In this document: piece after piece, positions 33,707 to 42,897 of the stretch | How positions within the stretch are numbered: the stretch's first letter is position 1 | Layout: each line of letters starts with the position of its first letter | Assembly: GCA_964473155.1 (NCBI GenBank) | Contig: CAYYNT010000032.1 | Coordinates: 1 to 42,979 of the forward strand | Reading direction: 5' to 3' | DNA: 42,979 nt | DNA from: JAJFUG01 sp964473155 | GTDB lineage: Bacteria; Gemmatimonadota; Glassbacteria; GWA2-58-10 | Position numbers and translations under genes: made by a program | The notes under the pieces: model-generated | Told to the model about the DNA's origin: nothing | The model's input: only the letters and a program-made list of their open reading frames with translations | Database searches by the model: none

Positions 33707-34195
33707 ATGGATACACAACAGCTACAAGACCAATTGAACGAATGGAGTAGACATTATGATGCTTTACTCTGGAATGTCACTACCATCTTTGCGGCGGCTA
33801 TCGGCGGACTTTTAGCATACTCCTATTCGAATTTTGACTTGGTGTTCTCTCTTGCTGGCCTCTTACTCACAATCGTACCTGTGTATTTCGCGGCAAGTTT
33901 CAGGGAGGTTCGGCGTCTCGTAGATCTGCAAATCGATAAAAAAATCAGGGATGCTATGTACCCTAAAAGAAGGCTGCACCAATGGTCTCTGTATGTGGCA
34001 CTTTTTATGCTGCTGGAACTTCTCTGGGTAAGGGTGCTTATAATGAACTATCCCTGTGGCTGTATATGGTTTTTAGTCGGTGCGTGTGCTTGGGGGGTTA
34101 CGATATGGTGCGCCCGTCTTGGAAGAGCATCTTGGGGTGGCGAGCAAGATGGTAGCGGTGCAGATACGATGAATGAACGGCAGCACCCAATCTGA
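33707..34195 (+). CDS. Small membrane protein, second of a low-GC pair
   Basis: 162 aa from the ATG at 33707; an in-frame TTG at 33671 overlaps the previous gene and adds only polar residues. The N-terminal ~20 residues are polar (TQQLQDQLNEW), then two hydrophobic segments (~25-60), a basic cytosolic helix (~65-100) and two more segments (~100-145), with a polar tail. The ribosome binding site is weak. Family unknown. Its plan mirrors the gene before it, which suggests a two-component membrane unit. Confidence 0.65.
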   Translation: MDTQQLQDQLNEWSRHYDALLWNVTTIFAAAIGGLLAYSYSNFDLVFSLAGLLLTIVPVYFAASFREVRRLVDLQIDKKIRDAMYPKRRLHQWSLYVALFMLLELLWVRVLIMNYPCGCIWFLVGACAWGVTIWCARLGRASWGGEQDGSGADTMNERQHPI

Positions 34196-34286
34196 AGAAG
34201 TTTTTTGGAAATCGATTCTATTTATTTCTCCAAGCTCCGCGGCATAACCGCAGGCTTTCTACGCCCACTCTGAATCGCCTTGTTTC

Positions 34287-34314
34287 CGTGTCCTCCTGTG
34301 CGCGGGAGGACACG
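34287..34314. terminator. Hairpin at the 3' end of the pabBC operon
   Basis: A perfect 10-bp stem (CGTGTCCTCC at 34287-34296 with GGAGGACACG at 34305-34314) and an 8-base loop begin a few bases after the pabBC stop. No T-run follows on either strand, so it may be an mRNA-stabilising hairpin rather than a classical terminator. Confidence 0.4.
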
Positions 34315-34317
34315 TGT

Positions 34318-36102
34318 TCACCGCCCCTCATCGCCCCTCATCTCCACCGCCCAGCTTCCCCGCACCGAGTTGACCAGCCGGAACTCCTGCACCGCCGACA
34401 GTTCATCCACCCGCAGCACGCGTTCTTTTATCTCGCCCTGTTTCAGCAGCATGTTGCGGTATATTCCGGCAAGCAGGCCGCAATCAACCGGCGGAGTGTA
34501 CAAGTTTTCTTCCATCCGATACAGGACATTGGTGATACAGGTTTCAGTCACCTCGCCGCGCGTGTTCCAGAGAAGCGTGTCCGCGCAGTCCGGCCGTTCG
34601 GCGCGGGCGCGCTCGTATACTGCCCTGTTCGTGGTCTTGTGGTAGAGGAACGGATCGGCCGGATCAACCGGGGTGCGCGCCAGGCCCAGAGTATAAGGCG
34701 CGGGCAGCAGCTTCAAAGGACAGGCTTCAATTTTTGGCTCTCCGTCTGAGTTTCCAGTCAGGCGCGCGCGCCAGGGGCCGGGGCCGAAAGCCGCACTTTC
34801 TCTTTCGAGAAACTTCTCCAGTTCCGCCAGGTCCAGCCGGAACCCGAAATACTCCGCCGAGAGCCCCAGCCGCTCCAAGTGTTCTTCAAGCAGGAACCAG
34901 CCTTTTCCCGGCTCCCACAGCAGGGTCTCAAGAAGGCCGAACCGCGGGCGGGAGCGGGTCAGCACCAGGGCCTTGGCTCGGCTTTCATCGTATTCGCTCC
35001 CGGCAGTGGAGTCCCAGACCACCCCGCCGCCCACGCCATATTCCGCCGCGCCGCTGCGCCTGTCCAACAGGAGCGTGCGTATCGCCACGTTGAACTGCGC
35101 GCGCCGCCCCGGCCCCACAAACCCGGCCGCCCCGGTGTAAATACGCCTCGGCGAGCGCTCCAGCCCGGCGATTATTTTCATCGTGCTGGCGCGCGGCGCT
35201 CCGGTGATCGAAGCAGGCGGGAACAGCGCCCCGAATATCCCGGCCAGCGATGAGTCCGTCTCGCAGCGCACCCCGCCGGTCATCTGCCAGAGCGTGGGCA
35301 GCCTCTCCACCCGGAACAGGTCCTCCGTGCGCACGCTGCCCGTGCGCGCCACCCGTCCCATGTCGTTACGCACCATGTCCACGATCATGATATTCTCGGC
35401 CCGGTCCTTCTCCGAACGGGCCAGGGCTTCACCCCGCGCGCGGTCATCCTCCCACCCCAACCCGCGCGCGGCCGTGCCTTTCATGGGCCGGGAGAACAGG
35501 CTCTCGCCCTCCAGCCTGAAAAACAGCTCCGGCGAGGCGCTCGCCGCCACCCACTCCGGAGTCTCGAGATAGAAACCGTAACACCGTCCCTGGGCATCGA
35601 GCAGGCAGGCGAACAGCTCAAACGGCGGTATATCCGGGAATGCGCGCAGACGGTAGGTGAAATTGACCTGGTAGGTGTCCCCGTCGCGGATACGCTCGCG
35701 TATCACCTCTATCGCCCTGCCGTAGCTTTCCTGGTCAAGCTCGGCGGTCCATTCTGTTGCTTTTGGGGTTGACTCCACTGGTTGCGGCGGCTCGGCGGGC
35801 AATGGTTCGCGGTGCAGGGAGAACCAGGCCGGGGGAAAATCGCTGTCCCGCCTGGTCACCAGCGCGCTGTCGAACGCCGGGGCGGCCTCGTAGGCCACCC
35901 AGCCCGCGGCCCAGAGGCGCTCCCCCTCCACCCTCCGTTCCAGTTCCTCCAGCAGGGGCATTACCTGCCCGGTATTCTCCGCGGCTAACACCTCCAGCGG
36001 CGGGCCGAAATCCAGCCAGCGTCCGGCGGCCATGTCATAAGCCAGGGTCCGCGCCCCGCCGGGCGGTTTACACAGGTCCTTCTGTGTCCGGGAGAGTGTC
36101 AC
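34318..36102 (-). CDS. pabBC: PabB-PabC fusion: aminodeoxychorismate synthase component I and lyase
   Basis: 594 aa. The PabB-type chorismate-binding domain covers ~1-385: RPMKGT (Lys208, the PabB-type PIKGT Lys), EKDRAENIMIVDMVRNDMGR and PPASITGAPRAS. The PabC-type PLP aminodeoxychorismate lyase covers ~390-594, with the PLP Lys in YHKTTNRAVYE (~489) and ETCITN. The enzyme makes p-aminobenzoate for folate; the glutamine amidotransferase PabA is not in the window. Start is GTG, 3 bases after the stop of the DUF481 gene, with no strong ribosome binding site, so translation may be coupled. Cytosolic. Fusions of this order are well known. Confidence 0.93.
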   Translation of the reverse strand: MTLSRTQKDLCKPPGGARTLAYDMAAGRWLDFGPPLEVLAAENTGQVMPLLEELERRVEGERLWAAGWVAYEAAPAFDSALVTRRDSDFPPAWFSLHREPLPAEPPQPVESTPKATEWTAELDQESYGRAIEVIRERIRDGDTYQVNFTYRLRAFPDIPPFELFACLLDAQGRCYGFYLETPEWVAASASPELFFRLEGESLFSRPMKGTAARGLGWEDDRARGEALARSEKDRAENIMIVDMVRNDMGRVARTGSVRTEDLFRVERLPTLWQMTGGVRCETDSSLAGIFGALFPPASITGAPRASTMKIIAGLERSPRRIYTGAAGFVGPGRRAQFNVAIRTLLLDRRSGAAEYGVGGGVVWDSTAGSEYDESRAKALVLTRSRPRFGLLETLLWEPGKGWFLLEEHLERLGLSAEYFGFRLDLAELEKFLERESAAFGPGPWRARLTGNSDGEPKIEACPLKLLPAPYTLGLARTPVDPADPFLYHKTTNRAVYERARAERPDCADTLLWNTRGEVTETCITNVLYRMEENLYTPPVDCGLLAGIYRNMLLKQGEIKERVLRVDELSAVQEFRLVNSVRGSWAVEMRGDEGR

Positions 36103-36105
36103 GGC

Positions 36106-36831
36106 TCAGCGCCCCAGACGGTAACCCACTGAAAAGACCAGGGTCATGTCCGTGTGCTTTTTATCTGGAAGGGGGTTGCTGTCGTACTTCAGTTTCAGGC
36201 GGTTGGAGACGTTGAACCGGCGGCTGACCTCGTGTGTCAGGCCCAGCGACATGTCGAGCAGGTAGTTGTCGTCGTTCCGGAAACTGGGCTTGTAGTCCAG
36301 ACGCTGGTTGAGATGGGTGCGGGAATCGAAATTGTATTCCAGCTCCTGGATGAAAAGGTAATGCCCGCGCGTGACAGGCGGACGGCCATCCAGGTTCTCG
36401 ATAACCGGGTTGACACCCAGGTTGGCGGTCAGGCTGTAGACCAGGGTGTCCTGCACCTCCCGCCGCGCGATCACCACCCCCGCTCCAATACCGGGAGCGA
36501 TACGGTAATCGATACCCGCGCCGCTGTTGTGAACGGCGTCCAGCGAGCCGAAGAAAAACAGGTCCGGATGGTAGAACAGGTTCAGCTTGGAGCTGAAATC
36601 CGCCTTGCGGATTGTCCGCCGCCCGCTGCCGGTCTCGTTCGAAAAGCTCGCCAGGGTGCGGATTTCGTGGATGCCCGCGCGGTTGAACGAGGAAAAATCG
36701 AGCACCAGAAGGTTGCGGTCATTGTTGCCCTTGTCCACGGTCAGCCCCAGCCCCACCTGCGGGTTCCAGCCCGCGGCAAAAAGAAAGGCGGGAGCCAGGA
36801 GCGCGATAGCTGTCATCAGCCTGATTCGCAA
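36106..36831 (-). CDS. DUF481-family outer-membrane protein
   Basis: 241 aa. A signal peptide (~1-19, ending LFAAG) precedes alternating beta-strands to the end, closing with VFSVGYRLGR, typical of DUF481/YdiY-like barrels. The start is TTG with AAAGGA 6-7 bases upstream; a later ATG (36816) would shorten the signal peptide. It is followed by pabBC after only 3 bases, an unusual envelope/folate pairing probably reflecting an operon without functional link. Confidence 0.82.
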   Translation of the reverse strand: MRIRLMTAIALLAPAFLFAAGWNPQVGLGLTVDKGNNDRNLLVLDFSSFNRAGIHEIRTLASFSNETGSGRRTIRKADFSSKLNLFYHPDLFFFGSLDAVHNSGAGIDYRIAPGIGAGVVIARREVQDTLVYSLTANLGVNPVIENLDGRPPVTRGHYLFIQELEYNFDSRTHLNQRLDYKPSFRNDDNYLLDMSLGLTHEVSRRFNVSNRLKLKYDSNPLPDKKHTDMTLVFSVGYRLGR

Positions 36832-37300
36832 ATGCCATCCTTTGTGTATAAATCTATTTTAAACCGTGTTCAAATGTTTTCATTCATTTTACGGTCTTGC
36901 CCTGAAAACGCGTTGAAAAAAGCTTAAAAACACAACCCCTGTTTCCCCCTGTTAAGGGGAGTTCAAAACCTCTACTGACAGGCTTTTGCCGCTAAACCGG
37001 AAGTGGCGGTTGTTCCTCCCCCCCGTGGAAAGGGGGGACCGAGGGGGATTTAATTCAATAAATCAACACACCTCTGCAAGTCTTGGATGCAGAGGCTCGG
37101 CGCGCCGTGCAATCCCTCTCCTGTCCGTGGTCCCCGTGATTCGGAACGCCGGGCCAATCAAAGGCAAACTGCCTGAGTCCACCATCCCCGAGCGCATTTC
37201 GCAGGGACAGGCCCTTGTGTCCGTCCGCCCTTCTTTCAACCTTATAGACCATGCCCAGCGCACAATTATTCAACCGCAAAGCCCGGAAGAAAGAGCCTTG
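36832..37300. repeat. Intergenic region with C/G-run hairpin and relic palindrome
   Basis: No gene is supported here. A run of seven C (37018-37024) faces six G (37032-37037) across GTGGAAA, forming a hairpin. At 37089-37110 a half-decayed palindrome (GGCTCGGCGCGCCGTGC core) resembles the central hairpin of the two 130-bp repeats, without their ends. The rest looks non-coding. Confidence 0.45.
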
Positions 37301-37756
37301 TCAGAGCGCCTGCTCGTAAAGACGGTAATGCGTCTCGGTCATACCCAAGCTTTCATAAGTCCGGCGGGCGGCATCGTTATCCTGCTCCACGTACAGCCGC
37401 AGGCCGTACACCCCGCCCCGCACCGCGGCCAGCTCGCGCGCATGCGCGTACATGGCCTTGTAAATCCCCCGGCGGCGGAACTCCGGCCGCACGTAAACGC
37501 TCTGCACCCACCAGAACAGGCCGTTGCGCCAGTCGCTCCACTCGTAGGTGATAAGAAGGCAGGCCGCGGTTTCGCCATCGCACTCCGCCACCAGATAGAA
37601 CCCATATTCCGGACGGGCGATCAGGCCACGCACCCCCGCCTCGATAACCGCAGGCTCCAGCCGCCTGCTCTCTGTCTCCAGGGCCATCGCCGTGTTGAAA
37701 CGGGCTATGGTTCCGGCGTCCCGCTCCCCGGCCTGACGGATCAGCAGTCCTTCCAT
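37301..37756 (-). CDS. GNAT-family N-acetyltransferase
   Basis: 151 aa with the GNAT fold. A strand carries VQSVYVRPEFRRRGIYKAM, which holds the acetyl-CoA pyrophosphate-binding R/Q-x-x-G-x pattern (RRRGI), and the end has the usual N-x-A-x-x-x-Y (NDAARRTYESLGM). The substrate (small molecule or protein amine) cannot be told. GGGGAGAG lies just before the ATG. It is 14 bases downstream of ettA and likely cotranscribed. Confidence 0.9.
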   Translation of the reverse strand: MEGLLIRQAGERDAGTIARFNTAMALETESRRLEPAVIEAGVRGLIARPEYGFYLVAECDGETAACLLITYEWSDWRNGLFWWVQSVYVRPEFRRRGIYKAMYAHARELAAVRGGVYGLRLYVEQDNDAARRTYESLGMTETHYRLYEQAL

Positions 37757-37770
37757 CTCTCTCCCCGTGG

Positions 37771-39438
37771 TTATTTGCGCACCAGCTTGCGGTAGCGGCT
37801 GCGGCGGTTCTCGAAAAGGCCCCCGCCAAGCTCTTTACGCCGCCACTCCTCGTACTCGCGGAAATTTCCGGTGAACCAGCGCACCTGTCCCTCGCCCTCG
37901 AACACCAGAAGGTGCGTGCAGATACGGTCCAGGAAGAACCGGTCGTGGCTGATCACCAGGGCGCAGCCGCTGAAATCCAGGATCGCCTCCTCCAGCATCC
38001 GCAGTGTGTTGACATCCAGGTCATTGGTCGGCTCATCCAAAAGGAGCACGTTGCCGCCCACCTTAAGCACCTTGGCGAGCTGGCAGCGGTTTGTCTCTCC
38101 CCCCGAGAGCTGGCCTACTGTTTTCTGCTGGTCCGGCCCCCGGAACCCGAACAGTGAAAGATAGCGCCGCAGCGGCATCGTGCGCCTGCCCAGGACCACC
38201 TCGCTCGCCCCCTCGCCGATCTCATCCAGAAGAGTGCGCTGCGGGTCAAGGCCGCTGCGCTCCTGTTCGGAATAGGCGATCTTGACGCTCGGCCCCACCA
38301 CGACCGCGCCGCTGTCCGGCTTCTCGCTCCCGGTTATCAGGCGGAAAAGCGTGGTCTTGCCCGCTCCGTTCGGCCCCACCAGTCCGGCAATCGAGCCTTT
38401 GGGGATGGAAAAGCTGAGGTCGCGGATCACCGGCTCGCCACCGTAGCCCTTGGTCACGCCGCGCAGCTCGATCACCTGGTCGCCCAGGGCCGGGCCGGGG
38501 GCGATCTGTATCAGCTCGCTCTCCTCGGATGACTCTTTGGCCACCAGCTTCTCGAATTCGCGCAAACGGTTCTGGCTCAGTTCGTGACGGTCCTTGTTGT
38601 TCATCCTTATCCAGGCCAGCTCGCGCTCCAGCATCCTGTAACGCGGCGACTCCTTTTTCTCCTGGCCCAGCAGCTTCTGGAGCTTCTGCTCGATCCAGGT
38701 GCTGTAGTTGCCCTCCCACGGCACCCCGTGGCCGCCGTCCAGCTCCAGTATCCAACGCGTGATGTTGTCCAGGAAATAACGGTCGTGGGTCACCACTATC
38801 ACCGTGCCGGGGTAATCCACGAGCTGCCCCTCCAGCCAGTCCACGGTTTCCGGATCCAGGTGGTTGGTCGGCTCATCTAACAGCAGAAGGTCCGGCTGCT
38901 CCAGCAGTATCTTGCACAGGGCCACGCGGCGGCGCTCGCCCCCGGACAGCGTGTCGACCACCCGGTCATCCTCCGGCAGCATCAGGGCCTCGGCGGCCTG
39001 CTTGAGCTTCGTGTCCAGGTTCCAGGCATCCACCGCGTCCAGCTTCTCCTGCAACTCGCCCATCCGGTCCAGGGCTTTCTGCATCTCATCGTCATCCAGC
39101 GGCTCGCCCATCTTCGCTGTAACCGCTTCGTACTCGCGCATCAGGGCCATGGTTGAGGAAAACGCCTGCTCCAGGTTCTCTCGCACTGTCTTCGAGCCGT
39201 CCAGCTCAGGGTCCTGGGCCACCATCCCGGCCCGGAAACCCTTTGTCAGCTCGGCCCGCCCCTGGAACTCCTCATCCTTCCCGGCCATGATCCTGAGGAC
39301 AGTCGACTTTCCGGAACCGTTCTCGCCCACTATTCCGATCTTTGCTCCTGGGAAGAAACACAGGTTTATGTCCTTGAGCACCTGTTTCTGGCCGTAAAAC
39401 TTGTTCAACCTCAGCATGGTGAAAATGTATTGTTCCAT
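37771..39438 (-). CDS. ettA: EttA, energy-dependent translational throttle ABC-F ATPase
   Basis: 555 aa, the same length as E. coli EttA. Two ABC domains have Walker A (GENGSGKST and GPNGAGKTT), signatures (LSGGERRRVAL and LSGGETNRCQL) and Walker B LLLDEPTNHLD/LLLDEPTNDLD. The arm insertion and the linker between domains are present, and WEGNYSTWIEQK and GNFREYEEW are EttA hallmarks. It binds the ribosomal E site and gates entry into elongation according to ATP/ADP. GAGG lies about 10 bases before the ATG. No membrane segments, as expected for ABC-F. Confidence 0.95.
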   Translation of the reverse strand: MEQYIFTMLRLNKFYGQKQVLKDINLCFFPGAKIGIVGENGSGKSTVLRIMAGKDEEFQGRAELTKGFRAGMVAQDPELDGSKTVRENLEQAFSSTMALMREYEAVTAKMGEPLDDDEMQKALDRMGELQEKLDAVDAWNLDTKLKQAAEALMLPEDDRVVDTLSGGERRRVALCKILLEQPDLLLLDEPTNHLDPETVDWLEGQLVDYPGTVIVVTHDRYFLDNITRWILELDGGHGVPWEGNYSTWIEQKLQKLLGQEKKESPRYRMLERELAWIRMNNKDRHELSQNRLREFEKLVAKESSEESELIQIAPGPALGDQVIELRGVTKGYGGEPVIRDLSFSIPKGSIAGLVGPNGAGKTTLFRLITGSEKPDSGAVVVGPSVKIAYSEQERSGLDPQRTLLDEIGEGASEVVLGRRTMPLRRYLSLFGFRGPDQQKTVGQLSGGETNRCQLAKVLKVGGNVLLLDEPTNDLDVNTLRMLEEAILDFSGCALVISHDRFFLDRICTHLLVFEGEGQVRWFTGNFREYEEWRRKELGGGLFENRRSRYRKLVRK

Positions 39439-39699
39439 AGCGCTCTTGCCTCATGAAAAGTATGTTTACTACTGCCGTCCGTTTCCCCGGAAAGAGGCGT
39501 CTCATGCCGGAATTTTCCCGGCGCGGCTTCACCCGTCGAAAAGATAACTCTTTACGCCCCCGCCTGGCAAGGGGCGGCATCTTTCTGGACAATCCAGGCC
39601 ACAGTTGCAATATTTCACCTCTGGGACCGAGTCTTCAGCGCCGCTGCAATCAATCTCAATCCAGCCGTAGCGGCCGCCAACCTTGCGAGGGTATGTCAA

Positions 39700-41037
39700 A
39701 TGACCGCCAGCCGCCTGCCGTTCCTTCTCCTGTGTCTGTTCCTGGCCCTGACCTGCGCCTGCCGGAAAGACAGGCCTGTTCCGCCGCCGGACGCCATGTT
39801 CCGGGGTGACGCCGCGCGGACAGGCCGAGGCGCGCCCAACGGCCCGCTCAGCCTGACCAGCGTCAAATGGGTTGTCCGTTGCGGGGGACGGTTATTCTCT
39901 TCGCCGGTGATCTCCAACGGAGTGCTGTACGCGGGCTGCGACGACAGTTGCCTCTACGCCGTGGATGCGGCCACGGGTCAAGGACTGTGGAGATTCCGCA
40001 CCCTCGCCCCTCTACGCTCCACCCCCGCGGTCTCCGGAGGCCTTGTCTGTTTCACCGGGGGCGATGGTTCATTCTACGCCCTGTCCGCTGCTGACGGCAA
40101 CCCGGTATGGGAGTTCGCCACCCGCGGCGAGCATCCCTATTCCAGAGGCGGGCTTTTTGGCCTGACCGGGCGGGACACGGTCCTGGCCGACCCCTGGGAT
40201 TTCTTCCACAGCTCGCCCGCTGTCTCGGCGGGCGCGGTATATTTCGGCAGCGGGGATGGGAGCCTTTACGCGCTCGACCTGGCCTCCGGACAGGAAATCT
40301 GGCGTTTCCAGACCGGCGATGCCGTGCACGGCTCGCCGGCCGTGTCGGAGGGCAAAGTGTTTATCGGCGGATACGATACTTATTTGTACGCTCTGGAAGC
40401 GGCCAGCGGCAAAGAGATCTGGCGTTTCGCCACCGGTGAGGATACAGCGGGCGCACTGATGCGTGGTATACAAGGTTCCCCGGCCGTGGACCGCGGAGCG
40501 GTCTATTTCGGCAGCCGGGACGGGCACGTGTACGCACTGGAGGCGGAAAGCGGGAAACTCCTCTGGTCGTACTCCACGCTGCCGTCCTGGGTGGTCGGCT
40601 CACCCGCCCTGACCGACAGCCTGGTGCTGGTCGGCACCTCGGACAGCGGCAAGTTCCTCGGACTGGACCGGGCGACCGGGAATCTGCGTTTCGAGTTCGA
40701 CGCCAGGATGTTTGTCTTCTCCTCGCCCGCGGTCACAAAGGACGCCGTTTATTTCGGTTCGTTCAACGGACGGGTGTACGCGCTGGGGCTTCCCTCCGGA
40801 GAAAAGCTCTGGGAATTCGCCAGCGCCGGGGCGAGGAGCGACCCGAACGATGTGCTCCTGGCGGACGGCGGCCTGAACCGCGCGGCTATAACCCCCAGCG
40901 GGCTGCCCCCTTACCAGGACATGCTGCTCCTTCTGGACAAGCTGTTCTCCGCCGGTGCGGTGCTCGCCTCGCCCCTGGTCACCGCGGAGGCCGTATATTT
41001 CGGCGCTACGGACAGTTGCCTGTACGCGATACACTAA
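39700..41037 (+). CDS. PQQ-repeat beta-propeller lipoprotein
   Basis: 445 aa. The signal ends in a lipobox (LTCAC, Cys21). From ~55 on there are about eight repeats of the form SSPAVSxGxVYFGSxDGxLYALDxxxGxxxWxF, the PQQ-like/BamB-type propeller. The catalytic residues of true PQQ dehydrogenases are not evident, so it is more likely a binding or scaffold protein than an enzyme. GAGGG lies 9 bases before the ATG. It is 30 bases upstream of the sulfatase-modifying-type fusion gene, and the two may form an operon. Confidence 0.88.
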   Translation: MTASRLPFLLLCLFLALTCACRKDRPVPPPDAMFRGDAARTGRGAPNGPLSLTSVKWVVRCGGRLFSSPVISNGVLYAGCDDSCLYAVDAATGQGLWRFRTLAPLRSTPAVSGGLVCFTGGDGSFYALSAADGNPVWEFATRGEHPYSRGGLFGLTGRDTVLADPWDFFHSSPAVSAGAVYFGSGDGSLYALDLASGQEIWRFQTGDAVHGSPAVSEGKVFIGGYDTYLYALEAASGKEIWRFATGEDTAGALMRGIQGSPAVDRGAVYFGSRDGHVYALEAESGKLLWSYSTLPSWVVGSPALTDSLVLVGTSDSGKFLGLDRATGNLRFEFDARMFVFSSPAVTKDAVYFGSFNGRVYALGLPSGEKLWEFASAGARSDPNDVLLADGGLNRAAITPSGLPPYQDMLLLLDKLFSAGAVLASPLVTAEAVYFGATDSCLYAIH

Positions 41038-41067
41038 TATAATATCCAGAAACCACAAGGAGGCGGA

Positions 41068-42897
41068 ATGAAACTCCTGCAACTCAGTCCCCTTGCCGCC
41101 GCTCTGCTCACGGCCGCCGGTGCGCTCCTCGCCGCTCAGAACGCTCTGGTGGACATCCCGGCCACCTCGCGCGGCCTGACCGATCCGGCCACGCTGGTGA
41201 ATGTTACTGTCCGGGTCAGCCCGTTCAGCCTGGGCAAGGCCGAGGTCACGCAGCGCGAGTTCAGCGAAGTGATGGGCTACAATCCCTCGCTGCACCAGGG
41301 CGAGGACCTTCCGGTGGAAAACGTGAACTGGTGGGAGGCCGCGCGCTACTGCAACCTGTTAAGCCTCAAGAAGGGCCTGGCCCCCTGCTACGATCTGTCC
41401 AGCGGGGCCTGCGACTTCTCCGCCGATGGCTACCGCCTGCCCACGGACGCCGAGTGGAGCGCCGCCGACAGCCTGGCCGCGACAGCCGATACCTCCAATC
41501 CCAAACGTTTCGCCAACCTCGGCGGTTCGGACAATGAAAGCCTGCCCGCCCTGATGCAGAGCCTCAAGGACGGAGGGACACGCCCGGCCGGGACTTACCC
41601 GGCCAACCATTTCGGCCTGTACGACATGCGGGGCAATGTCTGGGAGTGGTGCAACGACAACCACAACCCGCAGGCGGATGAGGCCCTTCCGCCGGACGAC
41701 CCGCAGGGGCGCGCCTGGAGCCCGGAGAAAACATTACGCGGCGGGTCGTTCCTTTCGCTGGTCAGCAGTTGGGGACGGGGCTACCGCACCTCGCTCGACC
41801 CGGAGCGCAAAAGCCGCTTTGCCGGTTTCCGGGTCTGCCGGGGCGGCGGAAAAGCTGCGCAAGAGGCGCGGGCGGCGGATGACGTGTTTTTCGAGCCGTA
41901 CAACCGCGTGCCCAAGGGGTTCGGGGACACCGGCGGCCTGTCCGATCTCCTGACCGATGAAAAAGGCCGCTCCATCAAGGACAGGGCCGCCTGGGAGAAA
42001 CACCGCGCCGCGCTGCTGGCGAAATGGGAGAAGATTCTCGGAACGCCGCCGGACACTTTCCCCGGCCCGAATGTCAAGCTGCTGAGGCAGTTCGAGGAGG
42101 AACTGTACAGCGGCAGCCTGATGCGCCTTCAGGTGGAAAAGGACTACTGGGAGAAAATACTGGTCCTCACGCCCCGACGCCCGGTGCGCCAGCCCACGCC
42201 CGTGGTTATCGTGCCGTACTACGATGTCGACACCCCGGCCGGTAAGAACCTGGGCGGCCGCAGCTACATGCCGCCCAGCGTGCGCTCGTTCGCGCTTCAG
42301 GCAGTCGAGGAGGGGTTCATCGCCGTGGCGGTGCGCTGGTTCGGCGAGAGCTACTCGGCGGGCTACGCCGAATCCGTGGCCGAGCTTCAGCTCCGCAACC
42401 CCGGCCTGAGCGGTCTGGGCAAGTGGGTCTGGGACTCGCAGCGCCTTCTGGACTATGTAGTCACCATCCCAGGCGCGGACCCCGCCCATATCGGCATAAT
42501 CGGCCACTCTCTGGGCGGGAAGATGTCACTGTACGCGGCGGCGTTCGACAGCCGGATCACAGCCGCCGTGGGCTCGGACCTGGGGATCGGGATCGAGTTC
42601 TCGAACTATGAGGATTACTGGTATTTTGATGAGAGCATCAAGCGGCGGGAAAAGGTGCGCGACCACCACGAACTGCTGGGATTCATCGCCCCGCGGCCGT
42701 ACCTTCTGATCGCCGGGGAATACGACAACGACGCGAGCTGGCGCTTCATCAACGCCGCGCGCCGGGTCTATTCTCTGTACGGTGACCCGCGCCGGGCGGC
42801 CGAGTTCAACCACGCCACCGGCCACACACCCACGCCCGAGGCGGTGCGCCTGAGCCTGGACTGGCTGAAAAGGTTCCTGCTGCCAGCCACGGAATGA
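41068..42897 (+). CDS. FGE-like (SUMF1) domain fused to alpha/beta hydrolase, exported
   Basis: 609 aa. A signal peptide (~1-23) is followed by a formylglycine-generating-enzyme-like domain (~40-260): VNWWEAARYCN, YRLPTDAEW, GNVWEWCND, RGGSF and GFRVCR. A linker (~260-370) joins it to an acetyl-xylan-esterase/dienelactone-hydrolase-type domain (~375-605) with a complete triad: Ser481 in GHSLGG, Asp553 or Asp555 in AGEYDND, and His586 in NHATGH. The first domain more likely binds ligand than makes formylglycine, since exported proteins of this fold often lack activity. The hydrolase probably deacylates a carbohydrate. A strong AAGGAGG precedes the ATG. Confidence 0.88.
   Translation: MKLLQLSPLAAALLTAAGALLAAQNALVDIPATSRGLTDPATLVNVTVRVSPFSLGKAEVTQREFSEVMGYNPSLHQGEDLPVENVNWWEAARYCNLLSLKKGLAPCYDLSSGACDFSADGYRLPTDAEWSAADSLAATADTSNPKRFANLGGSDNESLPALMQSLKDGGTRPAGTYPANHFGLYDMRGNVWEWCNDNHNPQADEALPPDDPQGRAWSPEKTLRGGSFLSLVSSWGRGYRTSLDPERKSRFAGFRVCRGGGKAAQEARAADDVFFEPYNRVPKGFGDTGGLSDLLTDEKGRSIKDRAAWEKHRAALLAKWEKILGTPPDTFPGPNVKLLRQFEEELYSGSLMRLQVEKDYWEKILVLTPRRPVRQPTPVVIVPYYDVDTPAGKNLGGRSYMPPSVRSFALQAVEEGFIAVAVRWFGESYSAGYAESVAELQLRNPGLSGLGKWVWDSQRLLDYVVTIPGADPAHIGIIGHSLGGKMSLYAAAFDSRITAAVGSDLGIGIEFSNYEDYWYFDESIKRREKVRDHHELLGFIAPRPYLLIAGEYDNDASWRFINAARRVYSLYGDPRRAAEFNHATGHTPTPEAVRLSLDWLKRFLLPATE

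Noticed and set aside
36845..36873. Minus-strand TTGAAC-17-TATACA as promoter of the DUF481 gene.
   Set aside because: The transcription start would fall inside the ribosome binding site of the chosen TTG start, so the element is unlikely to serve it.
36986..37795. A 269-codon plus-strand frame over the intergenic region and the acetyltransferase gene.
   Set aside because: Its second half is the reverse complement of a clear GNAT gene and its first half covers hairpin-rich non-coding sequence.
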